A program made the translations under genes and the position numbers. 64,000 nt of DNA, taken from assembly GCA_037951165.1 (NCBI GenBank), contig JBBDHG010000054.1:2370001-2434000 (forward strand), in the 5' to 3' direction. The number at the start of each line of letters is the position of its first letter. The stretch's first letter is position 1. The notes beneath the pieces were generated by a model that did no database searches, had not been told where the DNA came from, and was given only the letters and a program-made list of their open reading frames with translations. Positions 37,730 through 49,956 of this stretch are shown here, in pieces. The stretch is from Lophius americanus. Its lineage: Eukaryota; Chordata; Actinopteri; Lophiiformes; Lophiidae.

Positions 37730-39035
37730 TTTGTGGCTTGGTTTAAACAAACATTATTATATTCATGTAAATTGTTTATGATGAAATATAGTATTTTTGG
37801 AATAAAAGCAAAAGATGAATAATGAATATATTATACTAAAAGTAAATTCTGAAAGGTTTTATCAATATTTTTGGAATAATTTAGATACATTTATGTTACA
37901 GAAAGTAGCAACCGGAAATACTTTCACTTTGAAGTTAGCCTGAAGTTATATTAGAACGTAGACGCTTGATGTCGGGGACGACAGCGTAGGCCTCGTTCAT
38001 AAAATGACATTGCTTAAACTGTCATGTCTTCTCAGATCGCTCCCTGTTCCTGAAGGACCAGATCCTGGAAACCATCTGGAGGAAAGTTGACGTGCATCAA
38101 ACCAGGCCAAGGTTACAGCCAGAGCCGTTCCATAAACTACATGTCAGAGGGCTAGAATTTAATAAGAGCAGGTCCTGTGGTGCCGCAGAAGCAGCGAGAC
38201 ATGAGGATTCAGGGTATCTATGGCATTAATAGAGACATCCTGCTCACATGTAATTACGTTAAAGTGATATCAACAATGCGTGGAATCATAATTCTACACT
38301 CCATGATCTCTGGTGTTGCTGTGAATTATTGACCCCTGTTATAAATTATTCAGTAGCGGAGTTCCGTTTATGCAGGAGGAGGAAATGCTCATCTGCAAAA
38401 AATATATACTATGAGGTATAATCTTGATACGTTTAAAAGCTCCTCCAGCTAGAATAATGCAGTTACATTTTTTGCTGATGGAGCAGGTTTTTGACTTCAG
38501 CTTCAGATTCCACCACTCTGAACGTGGAAGATGATTATTCCATGCAGGCCATTGATTGCTGCAAGAAGAATGCCGGTGGAGGGATATTGAATAAATGTTC
38601 CTCCGACCAGAGAATATCAAATCAACCCCGGGTCTGAAACTAGAGTTCTACGCGACAAGAATGCTTGAGAAGTAGAAAAGCAGAGGTAAGTGATGCTCTC
38701 TGGCTGCAGGAAGAGCCACATTCCCAGACCCAGACTCACGGCTGCTCCATTGCTGCAACCCTTTTTGCAAGCATCACATACGCGGTGTATAAATAGAGGT
38801 TTGTTTTTGGTTTGGATCTTTTTATAAGTACCCTTCATATGTGTGCATACATTTCCACATGTGTGCACACATTAGTGTACTGTGACACTGAGCCAGTTGC
38901 ATGCTGGGACACACATGCTGCACAAACAGCGTAGTTAGGGGTTTATTGGGAGGTGGTTTGTTCTTTGAGAGGCACCAATGTCAGAGGTAAAACTAAAAAC
39001 ATAGCCTCCAGTAAAGAAAGGACGCCCCGAGACTG
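37730..39035. other. No gene seen
   Basis: Non-coding sequence with short chance frames only. Confidence 0.5.
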
Positions 39036-39040
39036 ACTGT

Positions 39041-39087
<47 letters not shown>

Positions 39088-39110
39088 ACACACACACGCA
39101 CACACACAGG
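39041..39110. repeat. CA microsatellite
   Basis: About 33 CA units with single T and G interruptions. Confidence 0.95.
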
Positions 39111-39479
39111 GAACCCACCATTACTCTTATGGATACACACTTGCCAGAACACACCTGTTTGACACCCATGTCCCGTCTCTGCTGGCAGCGACACATCTGC
39201 ACTGCCGCCCACTCAACTTTTTGTGGGTCCGTGTGTGTTTGTTTTTATTCATGACAACATTTGTGCTATCTATGCTTCCCTGTTCGTACAAAAACATCGT
39301 GAAAACAATCCTAGTGCACATAGATTGATGAAGGAAACAACAAAAACACAAAAAAACGACGGCCTACGATGGGTATTTAGTAAGGATAAATCTCCAAAAA
39401 GTCCCCAATACCCTGCATTGTACAATAAAAGTTTGAAATTTTAAAAAAGTTTAACACTTTTTGACATAACTTCCTAACT

Positions 39480-40165
39480 CTGGGTCCGATTTAGTTCTAC
39501 TTTGGTGAATATGAATTGACTGGAGGAGATCTATAATGAATGTGTCATATTTTACTCTAATACTTCATACTTTAATACTTAAGGGGTCATTTTATGAAAA
39601 CAAGTTTTCGGACATAACCCAGCCTAAAAAAGGTCAAAATCCAGTGTCCTTCTAGTGCTAGTCCCAAACCCGGATAAATAAGTGGCTTTGGTCAGGATGG
39701 GCATCTGGCGTAAAAGCTACATCACATCAACATGTGGAACACGAAACTGATTGCAAACCGGATCGGTTGGCGCTCTGGATAACAATTACCATCACCGGTA
39801 CTGCTTCTTGGCAGGGTTACGGCCTTAGGATGGAAACAGATGATCTGCTGTGGCGACCCCACAAGGGAACAGTTGAAAGATGAGGAAGAAGAAGATTAAG
39901 GTACGATATAAACAACATAGATCTCTTCGACTCGATTCGTGTGCGATCAATTTGGACTAAATCCGACTAACGGTTAAGAAATCATGGCCCGAAAACTTTT
40001 GAAGATAAGGCTCCCCTTTTGTCGGAAATATAAAACCGACCTATCCCAAAAGTCAATTCAGTTCTTCCTCGTACTAATGTCCATGTGGGTATAAGATTTG
40101 AAAATGTTTCCATGATGATTCCATAATAGCCACGACTTTTGGGGTTATAAATATGCATTTTCCGG
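39480..40165 (+). repeat. Dispersed copies of the CCCCTAGTG repeat family flanking another repeat
   Basis: Parts at 39480-39620 (GGGTCCGATTTAGTTCTACT) and 39905-40160 (AGATCTCTTCGACTCGATTC, AAGGCTCCCCTTTTGTCGG, CAGTTCTTCCTCGTACTAA) match the 49957 array. The 39655-39895 repeat sits between them. Confidence 0.6.
39655..39895 (-). repeat. Fish interspersed repeat, reverse copy of the 37490 type
   Basis: CCCGGATAAATAAGTGGCTT, GGCATCTGGCGTAAAAGC, GATGATCTGCTGTGGCGACC and CCACAAGGGAACAGTTGAAAG are reverse complements of the signature of the 37490 copy. Confidence 0.7.
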
Positions 40166-40169
40166 CACC

Positions 40170-41565
40170 CAAATCCCTGTTGTCATGTTAGTAAATGGCC
40201 AAACCAGAACAAAATGTTACTTTTTGTGCAAAAGGTTGAAGCATGGAGAGAGACAGTAGAGCCGTCTGAAACATCTGGCCATGCAGCGAGCTCTGGTGTG
40301 CACAGGTGAAACATTCTGCTAGGTGTTGGCTGACAGACGATTATTGAACTCCAGCAGACAATTTACACAACAGGTTTTACAAAAGGAGCTTTCAGTTCTG
40401 AGTCCCTTTGAGCAAACATGGACCAGGACACGGGGAGGATTACTGTGTCCCTGAAACCATCTGAGGAGCTCAAGAGAGGAGGGGGTGAAGCAACAACCAG
40501 ACAGTAAAGCAGGCGAGCCAGACAGAGAGAATGGAAACGCAATAACAAAACAGAACCAGGGAGGGAGGAGGGCTGCAAACCTGGAGGAGAGAGATTTCTC
40601 TTCTCCTGGTGTACTGTAGCAGAGGTAACAGGAGGAGGTGAGGGAGTGGGAGGAGGCCAACTCAACATCAAAGACCACGGATAATATGAGTTTGACCTCT
40701 GCAGGAGAGGACGGCAGGATCTGACCCTTGACATCTGTAAAGAAACCATTACCCCTAGACACTTAGATAAACCCACACACAGAAAGATAGATAAAGAGAA
40801 AGTGCCTTTTTAAGTTTTCAGGTTTCTTTCACACCCACTCCCGCTTCTACATGAAAGAAAATCTCTTCTGCTCTGTATCTCTCACCCTGCAGTCATAGAC
40901 AGGCCTGCTTATGTGCGAGATGAAGAAGAGTTAAATATTGCAGAGGTTTAAAATGACTCCACTAAACAACTAGACACTGCCTCGTCTGCCGGATCACAGA
41001 CTGAAGCTCGACTCCAGACGAGTGTCACCTTGTCTCTAGTAGAGGAATGGCAGCTTCACCCTGTTTGGTTGCACTATTAGTATTCTGGTGCACCGGCAGG
41101 AACTCATATCAGCATGAACATCAACACCGAAGAGTGGAATACAGATTCCCTCCAAACAGTGTCAACAAAAGCTGAACTCTCCAAAGCTGTCTGGAGCATA
41201 TTTCTCATTTTTGTAGCCACCGAGAGGAAGATATTAAATTCCGAGAAGTTTACTGACCTGGCATCAATATGTTTGAAGGTTTCATGAATGCAAAAGTGCA
41301 TCAGGAGAATCTACCTCCAACTTATTGGTCTGAAAATAACAAACATTTACAAACCTCTCCTAAAAACAACATGAGCTCAAGCAGAACATCAAGACAGATG
41401 TGCACTGGCGTTATATATTTCATATTCCCATCCCAGCAGAAATTAAAATCCAATGTTTTAGCAAATGTTTTAATTTATTTTTTGGTTTCTCAAACTAAAA
41501 TATTTCTCTGAGACAAAATCAACCTGAGTTCAAAACAAGAGTTCAATTCAATCAGGCAAGGTTAC
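40170..41565. other. No gene supported
   Basis: Two overlapping minus frames (40319-40762 and 40363-40776, 147 and 137 codons) are Ser/Leu-rich and unrecognised. Overlap in two frames suggests a skewed composition, not a gene. Confidence 0.45.
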
Positions 41566-41569
41566 CATA

Positions 41570-42720
41570 CCTAAATCACCAGTGTGAAATAGTAATGGCC
41601 CCCACCTTAAGCAGCAAGAACTTCACTCTGGTGGAACTTTGACCCGCTCTTCTTTACACAGATTCTTTAGTGATGCCACACTGGAGGGTTTGTGAGCATG
41701 AACTGCCTTTTTCAAGTCCCGCCAAATTCTCAACGGGCTTCAGTGCAGACCTTTACCCCAAAACTGAATCCAACTACTTTAAAACCATTCAGCGGTGGAT
41801 TTACTCATCTGTTGGGGATTACCGGCTTGCTCCATGACACCAATTGCGCCCCGGTTTCCAATCACAGAGTGATGACCCGACATTCTCCGGCAGAATTTTC
41901 TTGTATGAGAAAAGAGATTAGAATAGATGTTTCTCTGATTTAAGATGTCCTCATCCTGAAGCAGCAAATCATCCCCAACTCTTCACTGCCACCTTTATGT
42001 TTGACTGCTGGTGTAAAGTGTTGTTTCATGTTTTTGGTTTGTTTGTTTTTGTTTTGTTTTGTTTTCTGGGGGGGGGTGGGATCCTTCTGAGCAGTTCAAC
42101 TTTCAAACCCAGAGAATATCCTCCAAAGGAGTCCGAACATCCTCAAGGTGTGTTGCGGTAAGATTCCAAAGAGACGTTATTTTTGTGGATTAGCAGAGGC
42201 TTTATTCTCACTATTTTCCCATGATGCCATTTTGTTCCCACAAGTGTCTTGTGAATAGTTTAACCATGAAGTCTGACCTTTAATGAGGTGAGAGAGGCCT
42301 ACAGTTCCTTGGGTGTTTTCTCTGGATCATTAGCGGCCTTCTGAAGGAGCCTTCGCCGTGCTCTTGGAGGAATTTTGGAAGGTCATCCACCTTAGTAAAG
42401 ATTGACTGTTGTTCAAAGTCATGTCCATGCGGAGATAATGTGTGTCACTGAGGATCTGTGGAGTCACGGAACCCTGGAAGCTTTCTAACCCTTTCCAGCC
42501 CAATGTGTTCAATCATCTTCTTCCTCACGTTTTCTGGAATTTCTTTTGAGTTTGGAAGATTATGCTACTGGTGAGGCCTACGAGCATCAAGCTTCTAAAA
42601 AATAGCCTTTTTTGAGTGATGATGGGATTGAATAGGTTCGATACTGATCAGGTCTTGCTGGGGTTCATCTGCCTGGAACCGGTTTATGATGCAGCTCTTG
42701 AGTTTTTTGGACTTAACTTC
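41570..42720 (-). mobile_element. Tc1-like transposon relic (family C), reverse orientation
   Basis: Read on the minus strand this is the same family as 3050-3860. Landmarks on the plus strand are CACTGGAGGGTTTGTGAGCATG, CAGCGGTGGATTTACTCATC, CCTGAAGCAGCAAATCATCCC, TTTATGTTTGACTGCTGGTG, GAGGCCTACAGTTCCTTGGG and GTGCTCTTGGAGGAATTTTGG. A T/G-rich run (42030-42080) interrupts it. No open transposase remains. Confidence 0.75.
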
Positions 42721-42724
42721 TTCA

Positions 42725-43580
42725 GGGGATTTTTTTAATACTGTTCATACTAACAGTAAAAAGAAGTCTCTGCAGAATTCCTAGGTACCTCAAGCGGTAC
42801 ATGTAGCCCCATTTGAGAAAGAGTGACCCAAGAGACCTGACCCGGAGTGATCAGTTCCCAGCTTATGTTCAAGAAGCGTTTGCCTTTGAGGCTTAGCTGA
42901 GGCCTCTTCTTTCGCATTCACTAGTGTTGCCCAGGATGTTGTAAGCTTTGCTAAACGATTTTCCTGTAAAACCCCTTGTCCCGAATTCAATGTGCAGCCA
43001 AGCCCAACTGTAGGTCCTCCACCAGTTCAGAAAGTTTTGCTCAGGTCTTCTTCTATCCATTCCTCCCAGGGTGCCATGAGCTCCAGCATGACCACCCGCT
43101 GGAAGTCTGCTGCTCTCCAGTAGAATTTTAAATCAAGCTCAAGGGGTTTCAATGCAACAGCATGAGTGCATAATATCTGGAATACCAGTAAGAACTGGAC
43201 TGGAGTGGTTAATCAAAAGTGATATTTTTAACATTTAGATGTTATGACTTGATTTATTTATGAGCTTTAAGAGCACAAAAACATTGTTTTGACTAATACT
43301 ACCAAACCTTTGGGTCATTTTTGTTTCATTGCGATCATCTTCTCAAAGGAAAACAAGAAAAAGTTTTTGTAACTAGCTGCAGGAACCGTGACTTTATCCT
43401 TCTTTGGGTCTGGATTCGGGTCCTTTTGTAGATAGAACTGTGATCAGACAGCTTGTGGATTGATCCCTGTCAGCTCTACTTGAGGTTCCCTGCAGCAGCT
43501 GAGGGCCATTCATCTCAAGGTCAAAGAGGAATTTATAATCAGCTTATCTAGGACCACAATAACAGTCCTCCAATAAAAAT
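42725..43580. other. Unclassified, possibly repeat-derived
   Basis: The minus frame at 42790-42990 and motifs such as GAGGCTTAGCTGAGGCCTC look transposon-like, but I cannot place them in a family. Confidence 0.35.
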
Positions 43581-43582
43581 AC

Positions 43583-43694
43583 ATAACTACATGGATGTGT
43601 GTGTCTACGCAGATTCCTCCAAGACTCGCTGCAGACTAGTCTGCAGCGAGTCTTGGAGGAATCTGCGTAGACACACACACATCCATGTAGTTAT
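43583..43694. repeat. Near-perfect 112-bp palindrome without spacer
   Basis: The centre lies between 43637 and 43638 in ACTAGT. The inner 41 bp of each arm match perfectly (43597-43637 against 43638-43678). The outer 14 bp also match (ATAACTACATGGAT against ATCCATGTAGTTAT) after a 2-bp difference in a GT run. There is no loop. It could form a cruciform, or be an assembly or cloning artefact. Confidence 0.95.
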
Positions 43695-43762
43695 CTATCC
43701 CTCCCAGCTGTTCTCTTCAAGTGTTACATCACATTTCCCAGAAACACCTGGGTCTGCTTTAT

Positions 43763-43790
43763 AACACACACACACACACACACACACCCT
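43763..43790. repeat. CA microsatellite
   Basis: About 13 CA units, 70 bp right of the palindrome. Confidence 0.9.
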
Positions 43791-43799
43791 CACAAAGCC

Positions 43800-44955
43800 A
43801 TGCACGTACACAAAAAAATAAGCAACCACTCACACAGGAATGTGGATACCTGTATGTGGGTCTGCAGCAGGGCAGATAAAGTTGGGCATGAGTCTCAGCA
43901 GACCCAGAACATCGGTCCCTGGGAACAGCACACGGACAGTTCAGAACCCGGCTCGCTGGCAAAGTGATTCTGTTTGTCTCATCTACTCCTACATGACCGG
44001 ACTGGATAAGCAGAGCCATTTGTCTAGAAGAGTGCTGTCACTGAGACATCTGGGGCCGCAGCAGCTCCACATCCTGGATGGATAATGAGCAAATGCATTT
44101 AGTGCAGGCAACAGAAAGGTCTCCTGCGTAGAGAGAGGTAGAGGAAGACTAGGGTAAAGTCCGGCTTCCATGAATGAGGAGGCAAATAAACACAAGGCTT
44201 TGAAACTAAAGACGCACCGAATGTGAGCTAGTAAGTTATGTCTGAGGCAGATTAGATTCATTCGTGGCTCATACAGTCTGGCCAACTGAGGCCGGGCATC
44301 AGGAGGAACCCAGGGTCCCCTGCACCACCATGAGGTCCGACCGTGAGTTTGAGGACTTCGTCCTGGTACCTAAGAGCAGTCAGGGTACTGTTGTTTACAT
44401 GTGGTCAATATGCGGTCCTTGGACCGGATAATTATCTCATTCATGGCCTTTTGTCATGAGTGACAACAGTCAGATGGGAATCCTCTAGGCTTTTTGTGCT
44501 CTCCTCATCATCACCATCGGCCAACACCATCAGCGCCGTAAAACCAATGAAGTGTTTTTCAGCCCCCAAAGCAGTATCATAAATATTCTTGGAAGTCCTG
44601 GAAGTGTGAGGGTTGTTTTTGTTCCTGATGCAGGCCACTGTAGTAGATATGAATGTGAACCATCTGTAAAACTAAAACTGAATAATAAAAACAAGGATTG
44701 AACAGTGGGGGCTTAAAATGCGAACACAGCTCGTTCGACTAGAATGAACAGAATACCATTGTGTGGATTCTCTGCTGCCGCGCCAAGGAGAGATATAATG
44801 TCTTATTCCGTGCATGTAATCTTCATCACATCCAGTGAAGTCATGTTTATTCATGTTTCCTCTTATCACTTAATGAATCTACATTGAACTAGACACCTAC
44901 ATATGTCTGGCTATAAATGTTTAAAAGGCAGCACTTCTATCAATAATGTCAGTCT
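43800..44955. other. No gene seen apart from the Tc1 fragment
   Basis: Non-coding sequence around the family B fragment at 44290-44412. Confidence 0.5.
44290..44412 (-). mobile_element. Tc1-like fragment (family B)
   Basis: GGCCGGGCATCAGGAGGAACC and GTACCTAAGAGCAGTCAGGGT are the reverse complement of the family B transposase region (LTAVRYRDE-type block), the same family as the element at 55900. Confidence 0.7.
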
Positions 44956-44959
44956 GTCT

Positions 44960-45450
44960 TCAGGTCTGGGAAAGATCAGTCGCCTTCCTCGTCCTTTACA
45001 TCTAGCATCTCTGGTTTTCTCATTCGCTGTCTCCTTTAACACCGCAACTCGATCCTCTCCGCGCTTCCTCACTAACTCCTTCATAAACTACTGTTGGTTC
45101 AGAACTCTGGCGCCTGTATCGTCACCAGAACCCCTTCCATGGAACGTATTACTCCCGTCATCAGCGACTCCTGTGGATCTCTGTTAGTCTATTGATCTCA
45201 AGATTCTGCCTCTACCTTTCAAGACGAGACGCCACAATCTGGCAGCTCCGCATCTCTCTGATGTCCGTCACATCTGCTCACCCTCTCACACCCTCGCATC
45301 CTCCTCCAGACTCAATACGGCCCCCCAAATAGTTTAGACCCTTCAGCCATGTTGGCCCCTGCCTCTGGAACTCCTTCATACTCAAGATAAGTTATATTGG
45401 CTTTCTTCATACTTCTAAGAAACGGAAAATTCACCTTTTAAAACTATCCT
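44960..45450 (+). mobile_element. LINE 3' end fragment (L2/CR1-like)
   Basis: TGGTTCAGAACTCTGGCGCC, ATCGTCACCAGAACCCCTTCC, CTCCCGTCATCAGCGACTCCT and a TTCAAGACGAGACGCC/TGGAACTCCTTC series match the well-known C-terminal portion of fish L2-like elements (LLQNSAARIITRT, ITPVLQQLHWLP and LWNSLP regions). It is decayed. Confidence 0.65.
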
Positions 45451-45501
45451 TTTCAGTTTGTTCATTACCCTGACAGTAGCTCATACGTAAAATTATTGTT
45501 A

Positions 45502-45504
<3 letters not shown>

Positions 45505-45545
<41 letters not shown>
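45505..45545. repeat. ATT microsatellite
   Basis: About 12 TTA units lying between two LINE relics. Confidence 0.9.
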
Positions 45546-46640
45546 CTTATACCAGAAGGTAGGACCTGGAACTCTAGGTAGAGAATGTAAGTTGGGTCGT
45601 ACAGGATCTTCGGAACTTATCTGGTAGCAGACTGCTCGTAGATCACATGGGATCACAGGGATAGATGGTTTTTAACCCGCATGATCTTCATGGCAGTCTT
45701 CATCAGACGAGAAGCCTGAACCTCAACTGCACTGTCAAGCTGCCCTACCAGGCTGTAATGCCCAATCTAATGATACTCTAAAGTACAGCCCGGTAGAACT
45801 GCAGCATGACCTCCCGCTCCACTCCGTAGACATTGAGTCTGCGTAGAAAGTACATACGCTGTTGGAGTTTGGAGCAGAGAGTTCCAACATAGGTCTTCCA
45901 GATGAGACATTTACGACTCTGTCAAAGTGGATCCCGAGATATTCGTAGCAGCAGACCTGGGTGATGGGCAGACAAACACCTTGTCCTCGGTCTTACCAAC
46001 ATTCAACACCAGGTGGTTGTTGCTACACCGCTGCACACAGTCCGCTAATTCTGAGCGTCGGACCGACGGGTTGCTTTCACTGTGTAATGGAGCTACTCCG
46101 AGAATGGATGAATTAATAATAATAACGATACTAATAATCACTTTATTTATATAGAACCTTTACTCTACAAAGTGCTTCATAAACATGACGCAATAAAGCC
46201 ATGAAATAATAAATACAGAGAATACAATTCTAAAAAAACACTAAAACATTACAGGAGATATAAAAACACAAAATTAGGGGGGATAAAATAGAATAAAGAA
46301 GACGCCGATTACCCTGAGCCGCTGAGAGTGGTAAGCCAAGAGGTAGAAGAACCATCCCCGTTTCTGTCCGCTGTTAATCAGGCGTGGCTGCATGGATTGA
46401 ATGCAGAGCTGAAATCAACAAACGACGCACACGCGCGTAGCTTTTGGGTCTTGGAGGTGTTTGATTATTAAATGTATCATCTGTGCTGCTCAGAGGCAAA
46501 CTGAAAAGGGTTTTAAAGTTCAACTACATCCTTCCTGATTAACGACAACATCCTCCTCTCAGAACACTTAATGACAATAAATGTTAGAGCCACAGGCCTG
46601 AAGTCATTGTTGACCTTTAAGGATTTATGCGGGGGGGGCG
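45545..46640 (-). mobile_element. Jockey/CR1-type LINE relic
   Basis: On the minus strand: NDFRPVALTFIVIKCSERR at about 46513-46600 is the reverse-transcriptase entry block (usually DYRPVALTSVVMKSFER). Next come a FVDFSSAF-like remnant near 46400, VQRCSNNHLVLNVGKTED near 46030, EREVMLQFYRAVL near 45800 and a terminal VLPSG at about 45560. Many stops occur. An AT-rich dispersed repeat (about 46110-46290) is inserted in the middle. Confidence 0.75.
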
Positions 46641-46683
46641 ACAGGTATGATTGATTGTTTCCAGTGTTTGGGGATGATGTCCA

Positions 46684-46715
46684 ATGGACCAATGGATGAG
46701 TATCCATTGGTCCAT
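46684..46715. repeat. Perfect 14-bp hairpin with 4-base loop
   Basis: ATGGACCAATGGAT (46684-46697), loop GAGT, and ATCCATTGGTCCAT (46702-46715) are exact reverse complements. It sits between two LINE relics. Confidence 0.9.
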
Positions 46716-46769
46716 CCTGGTGAAGAGAACATTGAGTCATGATGTAAATCTCTGTATTTACCAGTCGAT

Positions 46770-46900
46770 CTATGATCACAAGCTTTAGGGTAGTGACTAA
46801 AAGAATGAGACTGTGGAAGAAGGGGCTGAAGTGAACTTCCTGTGTAGGGTGGCTGGGCTCTGCCTTGAAGATAAGGTGAGGAGCTCGTACGTTTTGCACA
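46770..46900 (+). mobile_element. LINE fragment, same family as 19400-20030
   Basis: GATCTATGATCACAAGCTTT, AGAATGAGACTGTGG, GTGGCTGGGCTCTGCCTTGAA and GATAAGGTGAGGAGCT parallel the segment at 19840-19955 and correspond to the RVAGLSLRDKVRSS region of a fish LINE. Confidence 0.65.
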
Positions 46901-47364
46901 TGAATTAACACTGCAAAGATTTGCATATTTCATTCTTGCATTACCTTGACGGCTGGTTTTTATGCCTTCTGAGTATATTGTGTGTTGAGAAAACATTCTG
47001 TGTTTTAATGTTGTATAGTATTTTTCATCTTGAGGAGCACTTCCTTTCAGTACTCTTCTTGCCTCCTGTGTTGTTTTCTTATCTTGTGCTCCTGAACGCG
47101 GGCCAAGTTCCTCATCTGGGATAATAAATAACTGAAGGAACTGAACTACGACTCTGATATATCGTTGATTTTGATACATTGCTGATTGTTTGTGTTGTGT
47201 TTGTCGACTTTGCTGTGTTTTTTGTGAGCTGTCCTTGAAAGATACTCATAAATAAAACGCATTATTATTCTAACAGACCGGCCTGGCCAGACTTGCACTC
47301 AACCTAAACACCACCAGTGTGTCTGAGAGGAAAAACACACAAAGGATGCAGGAAACTTGAGCCA

Positions 47365-48346
47365 AACTTCTTCTTTTTCTTCTTCTTCTTTGGTCTTTCT
47401 CTTTTTCTCCTGCCTAGCGGCTCCATCTCCAGCATCATTCTACCATAGATCCACTATCCCTCCATTACACGTGTCCAAACCATCTCATCCTGGCCTCTCT
47501 CTATTCTAGTTCAGGACGTCTAACCTATGCTGTCCCTCTTAAGTGCTCATTTCTAATCCTGTCCATCCTCGTCACTCCCAGAGAATGTCTGAACACCTTC
47601 AACTCTTCTTCCTGTTCTTGGTTAGAGCTGCCCTCTCTAAACCACACAGCAGAGCTGCTCTGACTACCAGCTTCCAAACCTTTCCCTTCACTCCTTCTGT
47701 TACATTTCTGTCACAGATAACTCCTGAAACTCTTCTCGACCCACTACAACCTGCCTGCACTCGCTTTTTCACATCTTTTCCACATTCCAGGTTGCCCTGA
47801 ACAGTGGACCCTAAGGACTTAAACTCCTGCACCTTCTTTACCTCTACTCCTTGCATTCTCACCGTTGCACCTGCCTCCCTTTCATTGACACACATAAATT
47901 CTGTCTTGCTGCGACTGACCTTCATTCCTCTTCTCTCCAGTGCATACCTCAACCTCTCCAGGTTTTCCTCCTACTGCTCCCTGCTCTCGCTACAGATCAC
48001 AGTGTCGTGTGTGAACATCATAGTCCACAGAGACTCCTGCCTGACCTCATCTGTCAGCCATAGCAAACAAGAAAGGCGCCCAGTAGCGATCCTTGATTCA
48101 GTCCCACTTCCATCGGAACGTATTTCGAACTCTTACGGAGAACCTCACTACTTTCATACTGCCCTCACGCATGTCTTGGAGGACTCTAACATACTTTGCT
48201 GTCAACCCAGACTTCCTCATGCAATAACACAATTCCTCCCTCAGCATATCACGCATAACGCTTTCTCTAAATCCACAAAACAGGAAGCACAAATCGCGGC
48301 ATGATAAAATAGCATGGACAATAAGAATGTGTTGTTTTGCATTCAT
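47365..48346 (-). mobile_element. RTE-type LINE, 3' part of reverse transcriptase
   Basis: A minus-strand frame at 47599-47952 reads RYALERRGMKVSRSKTEFMC, VKKVQEFKSLGSTVQ and KKRVQAGCSGSRRVSGV, the thumb/C-terminal part of a reverse transcriptase widespread in fish. A second frame (48098-48346) reads REELCYCMRKSGLTAKYVRV, the region just before the catalytic block. The catalytic FADD-type segment lies in a frame-broken stretch between them. The low-coordinate end has a CTTCTT run, the complement of a GAAGAA tail. Truncated and inactive. Confidence 0.85.
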
Positions 48347-48599
48347 TCATAACACCCAGAAAGTAATCTCATTACAAATATAGCAGCATAAATGATAGAA
48401 GTACTAAATAAGGCCCAGTGGGCTTAGAGAGATGTGAACGTTTCTTAAACAAACACAAGCAGCCCAACCAACCTGGAGCAGACTGGGCATCAGTGTGACA
48501 CCGGAGGTCAGGCTGCAACACCAATTAGACGAGGGCAGCGTGAGAACTGACAGAACTTAACTTAGTGAAAAAATAAATGAGGCTAGTTTTTGCCTACAG

Positions 48600-48862
48600 A
48601 GAACAAGCAGGGTGTGTGTGCATGTTTGTGTGTGCGTGTGCATAAGTGCGTGTGTGTGTGTGTTTTTGCAGTGAAGAAAGTCACAGCTGAAAAGCCATAC
48701 TTCCTTCCTGCCTGAGCGATATGCCATGCCAACGACAACACACAGACACACACATGCACACACACACACTCACACACACAAACACACTCTACTTTCTTTT
48801 GTCCATCACACTGTGTCTCTTCTTGAAGAAAATGCCCAAACACATACCCACACACACACATG

Positions 48863-48899
<37 letters not shown>

Positions 48900-48953
48900 A
48901 AAAAAACACACATGCACAAGCACACACTTACACACATACATACACACATTCAT

Positions 48954-48985
<32 letters not shown>

Positions 48986-49147
48986 ACACACACTGACACA
49001 AGCACACACACACAAACACACACACACAAGCACACACTTACACACATACATACACACATACATACCCACACACATACACACACACACACACAAACACACA
49101 TACACAAGCACACACTTACACACATACATACACACATACATACCCAC

Positions 49148-49178
<31 letters not shown>

Positions 49179-49245
49179 AACACACATACACAAGCACACA
49201 CTTACACACATACATACACACATACATACACACACTGACACACAG
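48600..49245. repeat. GT and CA tracts with higher-order repeat of about 80-110 bp
   Basis: GT-rich at 48601-48664, then CA-rich from 48741. The block AGCACACACTTACACACATAC recurs at 48919, 49029, 49107 and 49193, so the CA tract contains a longer repeating unit. Confidence 0.9.
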
Positions 49246-49956
49246 CAGATAGCGATGGTGCCTGTGAATGACACACATCCACACAAACACAAACAATTCT
49301 TTCAAGCAGCGGGAAAGCCCGGGAATGTTGCAAACACAAAGAGTAGCGGGGGGCAGTATTTAACATCTCAGTGGACAATCTGTTTACATTTTGTAGAAAA
49401 TGTGCTTTTTCTCTTATCCAGCAGATGTGACTGCTTCAAAAAATGTTCCTGTGGCCTTCTGCCAAAACTGATTTGAACCTTGATGCACCACCGGAGGCAC
49501 ATAACACACAAAGCAGAAGAAATGATGGTTCAGAAAGACGGCCGAAATATTTAGAAGGATTATCCTGTAACCAGATCATTTGTAGAACAAAAGCTGTTGT
49601 ATAACTGAATGAGATAAAAAAAAACATTTCTATGTATTCTGGGAACTATAACATATGTGATCACATACCAAGACCTACGCTGTCATCATTCCCAGCAAGG
49701 GTATATCCTAGAAAGTCCCCAATCCCCTTCATTGTACAAGCAACCCCCCTGATTGTACCCCTAAGATTAAATATGAAGTTAGTTCCACAGTATTTCAGTA
49801 AAATAAAGGGAGCATAATATGAACTATTAGATTAAAATATGGGTAAACTCTGTAATAAAGCAGATAGATCTCTTCGTGTCTATTCATATGCTCCAAATAT
49901 AGACTAAATCTGACCCACCATTCAGAAACACTCAACCAAACAGTTTTGGATGTAAG

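Noticed and set aside
40319..40776. Two overlapping minus-strand frames of 147 and 137 codons
   Set aside because: Two frames open over the same DNA, with low-complexity Ser/Leu/Pro content and no homology I recognise.
46625..47179. 184-codon minus-strand frame
   Set aside because: It overlaps a plus-strand LINE fragment and a hairpin; no recognisable protein.
48919..49215. CRISPR-like spaced repeat
   Set aside because: Repeats and spacers are both CA-rich low complexity of unequal length, in a vertebrate context.
48726..49252. Long frames of Thr-His repeats (up to 170 codons)
   Set aside because: They are translations of CA microsatellite, which stays open in most frames; no promoter, homology or codon structure.
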